Shown here in pieces: positions 55,513 through 64,000 of a stretch of 64,000 nt of DNA. The position numbers were made by a program, and so were the translations under genes. Source of the DNA: Gordionus sp. m RMFG-2023 (lineage: Eukaryota > Nematomorpha > Gordioida > Chordodea > Parachordodidae); contig NC_088775.1 in the NCBI RefSeq assembly GCF_954871325.1, positions 39,161,561-39,225,560 of the forward strand. The letters run 5' to 3'. Within the stretch, counting starts at the first letter, position 1; every line of letters begins with the position of its first letter. The notes beneath the pieces are model-generated. The model had not been told where the DNA came from. It saw nothing but the letters and a program-made list of their open reading frames with translations, and searched no databases.

Positions 55513-56589
55513 TTATCCGACACTATAGTGTCTTTCCTTAAATTACTATATACCTTTCACGACATCGGTACACTATTTATTAAAATTTTCTATGTAATTA
55601 ATAGTAAATATATTATTAAAAATAATACTATCATGTGATTACTTAATCCAATTCGTTAAGGTTTTTATACAAAATTATATAACCAAAATTCTTATAGGTA
55701 AAAACTTCATCAAAAATATGAGGCTCATTATAATAATCAAAATACCAGTCTATTACAAAAATTTAACTTACCTTAAAATTGCCTTGTTAAAAATTTTTTT
55801 ATATAGAAATATTTATTAAAACCGAATTAAATCGGAATTCGAATCCGCTGATCACGAGCACCACTTTCTAAGCCCTCAAACTTACTTTAGCTCGAAAATA
55901 TATAACTTCTTACAACACTTTAATCGAACTCAACTTACTCTTAAATAGATGTAGCCTAATTTTTTACACTTTTGGTTTGAATGACACTTGACGATTTTTT
56001 AAATTATATTTTTATTAATTTTATATTACACTCTAGAGAAATAATTACGAATTTTAAACATTTTTAAAAGGAAAAATTTGTTTTTGCATCAAAAATAATA
56101 ATGAATAAAAAAATATCATCTCGATTATAAAAAAAAACTATATAATGATTGTCATTTACTTTTAATAACAATATTTTTTCCTTTTTTCATCAATCAACAA
56201 TATCTAATATCGCTGAATGGCATTTTATATATACAAATGTATATAATTATTTATAAAATAACCGAGGTAGGTATTACGTCATAGGAAATGAAGACCTCAA
56301 GTTATGCATAACAGAAAAGATTGCTTAATATTTAAAATTTCGGATTATATTTAACATGAATAAATTTTTTTGAAATATAATGTGAAGAAAAAAAGGATTG
56401 TGATAATATTGATATATTTTTTAAAAAAAGATGAAATGAAAATTATGGATATGAAACATTTTGCTCATGTTTAAAAAAAAATACCTCAACTTGAGCGATG
56501 ATCAACAATATAAATCCTTCCTAAGATCACTTAATTTCAACAACTCTGGCCATGAATGATTAGATTCATATCCCAGCATTTTAATTAAC
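55513..56589. other. AT-rich DNA, no gene seen
   Basis: There is no convincing coding sequence. One copy of the GAAATGAAAATTATGGATATG minisatellite unit lies near 56415-56465; the main array is at 58755-59270. Confidence 0.5.
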
Positions 56590-57106
56590 CAGCTAGTATA
56601 TAACGACATTTTTCGTTATGCAATCAATTTGCGCTTGGGAGCACCTTTCCTAAACCATTATATTTACATCAATCGGCAGACGCGTATGGGAGACACACTC
56701 TCCACTGTAAGTTTATATCAAAAATCAGTCGACATGATAAAATAAATAAAATAATAGCTTCTTTTTTAAATAAGCCAATTTTCCCTGTAAGAACCGACAT
56801 CTTTTTAGATAAAAACGCCCTGACGGCAAAACAATCGTACATTTTTTAATGGGAAAGCATTTAATGTGGGATTTTACCTGCATTGATCCCATGGCCCCAT
56901 CTAATAATTTGCATGATCCCCTTAACAGAACCGAATCTCTAAAAAATATAAAATACTCACACCTAATGTATGAACCACTTTGTTCCCATAGCAGCTTCAT
57001 CAACCTGCTCTTTTGGACAAGTGGCATTAGATCTCTTCAAAATAATAACCTAATCAATAAAAAAATCATATCTTTCTCCATAAGCAGAAAATTGCCGTAT
57101 CTATAA
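56590..57106 (+). pseudogene. LINE-like ORF2 tail
   Basis: The first segment reads NDIFRYAINLRLGAPF and the main one (56849-57106) reads GKHLMWDFTCIDPMAPSNN, then KNIKYSHL. This matches a sequence commonly found downstream of reverse transcriptase in animal non-LTR retrotransposons (the GRxLxWDxTCxDTxAPS word followed by KYxxL). Only this tail is present and it is interrupted upstream. The assignment is from memory of the motif. Confidence 0.5.
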
Positions 57107-57192
57107 TTAGATCTAATTATCAAATATTTAAAACATCATTGCCCGACCTGGGCACTTATTTTTTTAAAAAATGTTTTTCTTTTTATAAAAAT

Positions 57193-58588
57193 CAGAGACC
57201 TGCAGGCCCGGCCCTAAACCCGGCCCGCTGAAATCGGGCCGGGCCTAAGATTGTTAAACCTGGGCCGGGCCGGGCCTTAATATTTTTTATAAAAATTTTT
57301 ACATTATGAGTTAATGGTTATAAATATTATATTATAGTTATGATTAATATAATATTGGGTGATGGTTAACACTACCCACAGATCGATCTAATTATTAATT
57401 TCCTGCAAATTTATTCAAAGTATTAATATATTTTTTTATAATTCATATCTAAATTTTTACAACATATTTTACCAAAACAATCAAATAAAGGAATATCTTA
57501 AATAAGCCACAATATTCAAGTATTATTAATATATTTTTTTATAATTCATATCTAAATTTTTAGAATATATTTTACCAAAACAATCAAATAAAGGAATATC
57601 ACTTCTTAAAGTTTGTAATACCTAAAGGAGAAATAAAATTGATTTTACTTAATATAAAGCATTTTTTAATTAAAAAATTTGTTTTACACAAGTATCATTT
57701 TATTTCTCTTTTTCTCTGTCCCAAATTCAAGCAATTACGTATGTAGTCAGGGACAGATCGCAAAATGACGGTAAACTATATAAAAGATTATATTAAATTA
57801 CAAGAGGCTCAGGAAGTAAATGAAATACCATCGACCAGTCAAATTACGACTGTTGTTAAACAAACTGAATCATTTTATGACAAATGGGGCGATGGTAATT
57901 CTGGCAATATGTCAATACCCGATGATGAATATTATAATTACATAAATAATAGATAAAACATTTAAGGTGGATAATTTGTTAGTGGTGGGCGGCTCATCAA
58001 AACGAATTTCCAATTTTAGCAAAATTGGCAATTCCTGCTTTAAGTGCAAGCTGTGAGCGGAATTTTTCCACTACTGGGAGAATTCTTGAAGAAAGAAGAA
58101 GTAATCTTCAACCTGAAAAGGTAGATATGCTTCTCTTTCTTCATGATAATTTGTGATTTTTAATATCTTGAGTATAGGGTTTCGTCAATCATGCTGGTTT
58201 TTTACTTTGCAAACTGTCAAATAATTATTGCATTTATTATATTTACCTTGAATCATGAAAGTTTTTAATCCAACATTTTTCATTATTTTTTTTTACAATA
58301 TTATATAATATAATTATCTTCTTTTATGGTAAAATACCTCATAGGTAAATTTTTGTGTATACCAGGTCGAATATAATTTTAAAAAATTCCGAGCCGGGCC
58401 TGAAATTTTTAAATCCGGGCCGGGCCGTAAAAAATTTTTTTAAAAAATATCCGGGCCGGGCCGGGCCTTAAATTTTTAAATCCGGGCCGGGCCGTAAAAA
58501 ATTTTTTTAAAAAATATCCGGGCCGGGCCTAAAAAATTTAAAACCGGGCCGGGCTGGGCCGTGCAAATGGTACCTCTGCAGGTCTCTG
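57193..58588 (+). mobile_element. hAT transposon derivative, 1396 bp, perfect 8-bp target duplication
   Basis: Ends are CAGAGACCTGCAGGCCCGG and CCTCTGCAGGTCTCTG. Both flanks are ATAAAAAT (57185-57192 and 58589-58596). Sub-terminal parts at both sides are strikingly GC-rich (repeats of GGGCCGGGCC) within AT-rich DNA. It contains the C-terminal part of a hAT transposase (57765-58156) and an AT-rich 5' half with a local duplication (57410-57470 and 57520-57600). Fragments of the same family lie at 43771-44130 and 44484-44640. Confidence 0.96.
57765..58156 (+). pseudogene. hAT transposase C-terminal part with dimerisation domain
   Basis: The first frame (57765-57956) is a linker reading EVNEIPSTSQITTVVKQTES and FYDKWGDGNSG. 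After a frame change, WWAAHQNEFPILAKLAIPAL runs into SASCERNFSTTGRILEERR and PEKVDMLLFLHDNL, then the stop at 58154. This is a clear hAT dimerisation domain of the type found in ZBED and Tam3-like proteins. The catalytic core is absent, so the element depends on another copy for movement. Confidence 0.88.
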
Positions 58589-58754
58589 ATAAAAATATAC
58601 ATTTATATCAATCTTTTTTTTTAACTAAAACTTATATTATGACATATTTTATTATATTCTTTATATTATAATGTTAATTTTTGAATAATAATATTTTATC
58701 ATATGTATATAAATTTTAATAAAAAATTGAATTTTTTTTAAAAAAAAATTTTTT

Positions 58755-59275
58755 TTAAATGAAATGAAAATGATAAATATGAAACATTTTGCTAATGTTT
58801 AAAAAAAATGAAATTAAAATTATGGATATGAAACATTTTGCTAATGTTTAAAAAATAAAATTATAAATATGAAACATTTTACTATGTTTAAAAAAAATGA
58901 AATGAAAATTATGGATATGAAACATTTTGCTAATGTTTAAAAAATAAAATTATAAATATGAAACATTTTACTATGTTTAAAAAAAATGAAATGAAAATTA
59001 TGGATATGAAATATTTTGCTAATGTTTAAAAAATAAAATGAAAAATTATAAATATGAAACATTTTGCTAATGTTTAAAAAATAAAGTGAAAATTATAAAT
59101 ATGAAACATTTTGCTAATGTTTGAAAAAAATGAAATGAAAATTATGGATATGAAACATTTTGCTAATGTTTAAAAAAATAATAAAATGAAAATTATAGAA
59201 ATGAAACATTTTGCTAATGTATAAAAGAAAAAATGAAAAGAAAATCATGGATATGAAATGTTTGAATGTTGCATA
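58755..59275. repeat. About 50-bp minisatellite
   Basis: Units read AAATGAAATGAAAATTATGG, then ATATGAAACATTTTGCTAAT, then GTTTAAAAA, repeated about nine times with variable length. One isolated unit is near 56415. The hAT at 57193-58588 and the LINE tail lie between the isolated unit and the array. Confidence 0.92.
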
Positions 59276-59519
59276 TAAAAAAGAGTGAAAAACAAACCCT
59301 TTTTAAAAGTGGAGGGTCCAAGGGTTTTAGGTGTCATAGAAAATTCAAATTTTATTACCTTTTTTTTGTGGAATCATTTATTTTATCTTCGCTTTTTTCT
59401 TTTAACTTTCTTCCTTCCTGGATTTACATTTCATTTAGAGATTGATATCATAAATTATTTACTAGTGTAGGTAATAGTATTATTATGTAAATTTATTAAT
59501 AGATTTCCCCATAAATATA

Positions 59520-59587
59520 TATTGCATCAGATGTGCAGCCCATACTCTACAATTAGCTATTAATTTTAAAAAATAATCACTTTAAAA
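59520..59587 (+). pseudogene. hAT transposase relic, fragment before the element E insertion point
   Basis: The frame reads RCAAHTLQLAINFKK, the CxxH region of hAT transposases, and ends at the 8-bp duplication CTTTAAAA (59580-59587). A one-base change in the A-run restores a frame that continues directly into LSFIKQGMDVA at 51147. The sequence matches CAAHTLQLALQDAIKLS in the 30444-33336 element, so the two halves belong to one gene. Upstream (59285-59520) the gene is eroded. Confidence 0.75.
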
Positions 59588-62124
59588 CAGAGTTGTACAT
59601 TTGCTCAAAATAAAAAGATCTTCAAAGATCGTAAAATTTGAAGATCTTTTACTTTTAAAAAATTTTGAGCAACGATCTTCAAAGATCGAGATCTTTTGAA
59701 GATCTTTTATTTTTAAAAATTTTTTAACAGCGATCTTCAAAGATCTAGATCTTTGAAGATCTTTTATTTAAAAATATTTTTGATCAACGATCTTCAAAGA
59801 TCTTCATATTTTATAATGTTTTATTTTTTTGATATTATTTTTTGAAGTAAATGGATTAGTAAGCATAAGCATGTTAAATTAAAATAAAAATTTAATAAAG
59901 ATGTACCGACAATTTTCATAATCGTTATTTTAAACTTTTTTCGACATATATGGGTAAAAAAAAATTTATATAAAAAAAAATTTATATTATAATTTCAATG
60001 AAGATGTAATGTATTAAAAAGTGGAAATTGTAATAATCGTTATTTTTAACTTATTTGATTTATTATATCCTAAATTAAATAGGTTATAATTTTTAATATT
60101 AAGATGTAAAAATAAAATTTCAATGAAGATGTACCATAGAAAAGTGACAATTGTTATAATCGTTATTTTTGAAAATTTTTTTAAAGCATAGCATAGATTT
60201 TATATTGTTAACATGTTAAATTAAAATTTCTGTGAAGATGAACCACAGGAAAGTGACAATTATCATAATCGTTATTATTGAACTTTTTTAAATTTTTTTA
60301 AAGCAAATGGGTAAAAATAGATATTGTTAATATGTTTTAAATTAAAATTTCAGTGAAGATGTACCACAGGAAAATGACAATTGTCATAATCGTTATTTTT
60401 GAACCTTTTTAAAATTTTTTTAAAGCAAATGGGTAAATGAAGATATTGTTAACATGTTAAATTATAATTTCAGTGAAGATGTACTACAGGAAAGTGACAA
60501 TTGTCATAATCGTTATTATTGAACCTTTTTAAATTTTTTTAAAGCAAATGGGTAAATGAAGATATTGTTAACATGTTAAATTAAAATTTCAGTGAAGATG
60601 TACTACAGGAAAGTGACAATTATCATAATCGTTATTATTGAAATTTTTTTAATTTTTTTAAAGCAAATGAGTAAAAATAGATATTATTAATATGTTAAAT
60701 TAAAATTTCAGTGAAGATATACCATAAATAATCTTTATTTTTGATTTTTTTATATATAAAATTGAAAACTGATAATTGTCATATGTAATATTTTTAAACT
60801 CTTTTTATTAAACAAGGTTAGAATAAAGATATTTTGAAAATTATTTATTATTTCAAAATTATTAAAAAAATATATTGTTAACCAGGTTTGTTGTTAATAA
60901 GGTCCTATCCCATTTAATTTAAAAAAATAACCGATCTAATTTTTTTTAATAAAAAATATTGGCTCATTATGTTTCTTAAATTTTTGATGGCTTTTAGATT
61001 GTAAAATATTAAAAAGTGGTGCCTTCTAACTTCTATAATTTGAGCGTTATTTAAGTAAAGTCGTGCTTTTACAATGTACAACGACATTAAACAGCAAGAA
61101 CTCAAATTTATATTACGAGCCAAATATATTTATGGATTGTCAAATTCTTGGTTTTTTAGTTTTGACAAAATAATAGACCTGACCTAACTTATTCAATTGG
61201 ATAGATTTAGTTTTTTTTATACTGAAAATATTTTATATTTTTTTTATTTTAGTCTATCAATTCGAGTCGCGAAAGGCAGTTTTAAATATGAATATTTATT
61301 GTAAACCTAGCATATAAATATTTCTCCTTTTAAAATTCAACCCATACTTTTTGATCCTTCACTATAAAGGTGGAAAAAAATCCCTTAACTACAAAGGTGG
61401 GGTCTATTTTATCCCAAATTTTGATTAATATCTCAGAACATATTAAAACTTGAGATCTACAAATACAATTTTGAATATATATTCAAATATTATTGGAAAT
61501 AATAAATACAAAATCTTAGATTAATAGTTTTCTAAAAACAGTTATGCAAATTTTACTAAAGTTACTAAAATAAAAATTTTTTTCTGAGACCTTTCTTTAA
61601 TTATATTTTGATCACCATAAAGTATTTAAAAAAATGCAAATTTTATTATATATTTTATTAAATGAATGTCGAATATAGATAATTATATAAATTTTATAAA
61701 AACATATCAAATATTAAATAAAATACTAATCATCAAATATCATGTAAATTTTTGTACTAACATTCACGACAAAATGTATGCATATGATCTAATGAATTTT
61801 TAACAATTTAAACAAATAAATGTTGTTTTTACCTCCTTCACTCTTGGACAATCTTTACATACTCCCTTTTTATTAGTTGGAATATGTTTTTCATCAGTTA
61901 TATTGAGAATATCCCCAATGTTGTTACGTATTAATCTACATATACTACTCTCTAATTGTCCCATACATAATATTTCTCTATAAAATCAAGATCTACAAAA
62001 TAATTCTCTACAAAATAATTCTCTACATTCATTTTAAAATCATTCTCTATAAACGACATTCTCTATAAAACCATTTGTTATAAATGCATTCTCTATAATT
62101 GTTTTCTTCTCTATAAATGTTTCT
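59588..62124 (-). repeat. Right arm of the large inverted repeat (element E, left-end half)
   Basis: This is the reverse complement of 48244-51138, with fewer satellite units (2537 against 2895 bp). It starts CAGAGTTGTACA at 59588, has the palindrome cluster (59600-59810), the satellite (59880-60800), the unique part, the antisense cysteine-rich fragment (about 61730-61960) and the CATTCTCTATAA-type repeats up to about 62124, where similarity to the left arm stops at ATTTATAGAGAAG / AGAAACATTT. The CTCTATAA sub-terminal repeats recall those of Tigger/pogo-type elements, but no such transposase is seen. Confidence 0.93.
59880..60800 (-). repeat. 118-bp satellite array (copy C)
   Basis: About seven units of the satellite described at 49600-50870, in inverted orientation (TGACAATTGTCATAATCGTT, ATTTCAGTGAAGATGTAC). 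Confidence 0.95.
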
Positions 62125-62189
62125 TCTAAAATTTGTTACAAGGTTTTACAATGGATTCGACGATATAATAATTAGCTAATTTTAAATAT

Positions 62190-62500
62190 TATTAAGGAAT
62201 GTGTATATTATACCTAATCGCTACAGAAGAAATCGAAGAATTAGCGGATCCGGTAGCTCAAACCTCCGTTGATATAATAGATTGGTGGTCTAGAAACTCG
62301 AAACGTTTCCAAAGCTCTCGACAATGGCCAAAGATTGCTTATCCCAACAAATTACTTACGTCACTAGCATACGTATTTTTTTTAGGGCCACTATTACTAA
62401 GAAAAGGAATCGAATGCCAGCGACAACGTTGAAAAAATGTCTATGTGTGAATTCATGGAATATTAACGTTTTAAATTTGAGTGAAGAATATTTTATATAA
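62190..62500 (+). pseudogene. hAT transposase C-terminal fragment
   Basis: The first frame (from 62199) reads TSVDIIDWWSRNSKRF. A second frame then reads FPKLSTMAKDCLSQQITYV, later TKKRNRMPATTLKKCLCVNS and WNINVLNLSEEYF. This is a hAT dimerisation region (WWxxNxxRFP, MAxDxLS, then C-x-xSW) with one frameshift and a damaged ERxFS word. It lies just outside the right arm of element E. Confidence 0.65.
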
Positions 62501-63050
62501 TTTGTTATTTTTCCATTGTTTGTTACTCAATTTATGCATATAAATTTTTATTTTTTATTTATGAAAATAATAAACATATTGATAATGTGGTTTATATATT
62601 TTGCATTTGCAAATTTTTACTTATAAATTATTAAAAAGCCTACTTACGATAAATGAATATAAAAGATATCTTTTATAAATTGAAATTTTTTTAATTCCTT
62701 AGCATCTCTTAAGATCTAAATGTTTCAAAATTTTGTCTATGATAATATTCGTAAGCACGAATATTATGCTTTTGGATAAGTCATCCACATAATTACCAAA
62801 AAAAATAAATTTAAAATTATATATTATAATGACGCATTAGTGTTAGAAATAATTTAGCGGTTTAGCAAAGCCCACTAACACTCACTTTAATAATCGTGAT
62901 TTAAATATGAACATAATAAATGTTTATAAAACTCACAAATTATAAAAAATAGTTCAATTAAATATTATATCCACAATCTTAAATCAAATGCTAATTATAA
63001 TCTTGTGTTTCAAATTTTGCAAATTTGATATAAAAAATTTATAGTAATTA
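62501..63050. other. AT-rich DNA, no gene seen
   Basis: No motif or repeat of note was found in this stretch. Confidence 0.5.
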
Positions 63051-63051
63051 C

Positions 63052-64000
63052 TAGAGGTCTGCATTGGGCGAGTTTGGGTAGGTATAAAATTTTTAAGAAG
63101 GGGGCGGGTTAAAAAATTTTAAATTTTTGTTATTTAAAATCATTTAAGTAAATATTAATAAAAAATTGTTCTCATGAACTTTTTTGGATATTAAAAATTA
63201 AAATGTCCTCTGGTACCTGGAACCATTATTTGGTATCATAAAAACATTTTTCTTAAAATAAATAAAATTTTTGTAAATTAAAAATTAAAATTTCATTTTA
63301 TGGTAATGTTATAAAACTTTTTTCTTAAAATAAATAAACTTTTTTTACAATTTTCTTTTTTGGGAAGAATGAATATTTCTGCCTTCTATTGTTTTATTTT
63401 ATTAATGATTTGTTTATCCTTATATGTGCCGGTTTCATTTTTATTTTCTTTATATAATATATAAATTTTATTTTTTATAACATAATTTTTAACATAAAAA
63501 TATTTTTTAATTTAATTTTTATTTTAAAATTATTTAATGAATAAAGAATATATATCTAAAATAATAATAAATAATTTTTACAAGTTAGAAGAAAATGAAT
63601 TAGATAATAATAAACTCAAATCTTCAATATGGAAATAATTTAAAATCATTTTCGATAAAAATGACAAAAAGCTAGATTGAATTTGCTATATTGCGAATCC
63701 ATCTATAAATATAATAACAAAAGTGGTATATCCTTTTTCCTTCGGCATCAATGTTCATCTGCAAATTATGAAGATTTGATGTATAATAAACAAAATAACT
63801 AGATATTTCAAAAAAGTAAATTCTCAATTTAACAAACAGATAAAATCGGGTCTAATTGCCAATTTTGTAAAACACTGTGTTAGAGTCATTAGGTATTATA
63901 ATTATTATTAAATTATTCTAATCTTTTTTAAGCCATTCAGGGATATGGATTTGTAAATTTTTCAGAAAAATTTGTCGACTTAGGAGCCACATATGGAAAA
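63052..64000 (+). mobile_element. Possible 5' end of a further hAT element (runs off the window)
   Basis: A GC-richer block starting AGAGGTCTGCATTGGGCGAG with GTTTGGGTAGG and GGGGGCGGG resembles the GC-rich ends of hAT elements here. At about 63615-63780 one frame reads SSIWK, a stop, FKIIFDKNDKKLD, a stop, ICYIANPSINIITK, which could be a decayed BED finger (W..F, then Cys). The partner end would be outside the window, so this is tentative. Confidence 0.35.

Overview
The window is a eukaryotic, very AT-rich stretch that is almost wholly built of transposable elements and their debris. I find no ordinary host gene, rRNA or tRNA. Families present are hAT (at least nine copies or remnants), an integrase-type DNA transposon of Ginger1 kind, a second integrase-type element of KRBA2/Ginger2 kind, a Gypsy-like LTR retrotransposon, a THAP/P-like element, long inverted-repeat (foldback) elements, a LINE-like tail, a Gag-like remnant and several satellites. 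THAP, P-like and KRBA2-like sequences point to an animal. Transposase introns are short (42, 42, 44, 46 and 50 bp in the best cases), which would fit a compact-intron or parasitic invertebrate, but the species cannot be named from sequence alone.

Layout. 1-9.1 kb: two adjacent foldback elements (1018-3645, 3646-6474) with related ends and remnants of one ORF family in opposite orientations, then a P-like element (6475-8685). 9.1-15.07 kb: a KRBA2-like integrase element with about 0.7 kb inverted arms. 15.07-18.6 kb: a foldback structure made of about 300-bp units that change orientation near 16975. 18.6-23 kb: AT-rich DNA with a 118-bp satellite (19.9-20.9 kb) and an imperfect tandem repeat (21.4-21.96 kb).

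23-42.2 kb is a nest. A hAT transposase relic (22980-24250 and 41789-42133) is split by a Gypsy element (about 24250-41790). The Gypsy integrase is split by a Ginger1-like element (about 28000-40412). The Ginger1-like gene is split by two hAT elements with perfect 8-bp target duplications (30444-33336, 34709-39379). Read on the minus strand and without the insertions, the Ginger1-like gene is a many-exon integrase joined to an OTU cysteine protease domain.

42.35-48.2 kb is a hAT element with long inverted arms and a nearly intact two-exon transposase core. 48.2-62.1 kb is bounded by two inverted copies of a 2.5-2.9 kb arm. At their inner edges (51138 and 59588) these arms have hAT-type ends, the same 8-bp duplication, and the two halves of one broken hAT transposase, in inside-out order. 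A 200-N gap (52205-52404) lies between them. The segment also holds a Gag-like remnant with a hAT inside a hAT (53120-55204 and 53717-54530), a LINE-like tail and a small hAT (57193-58588). The last 1.9 kb has a hAT C-terminal fragment and the possible start of another hAT.

Most coding sequence is decayed. The most complete reading frames are the 45257-47097 hAT core and the Ginger1-like exons. Element borders with target duplications were read directly; family names rest on motif recognition, not on database searches.
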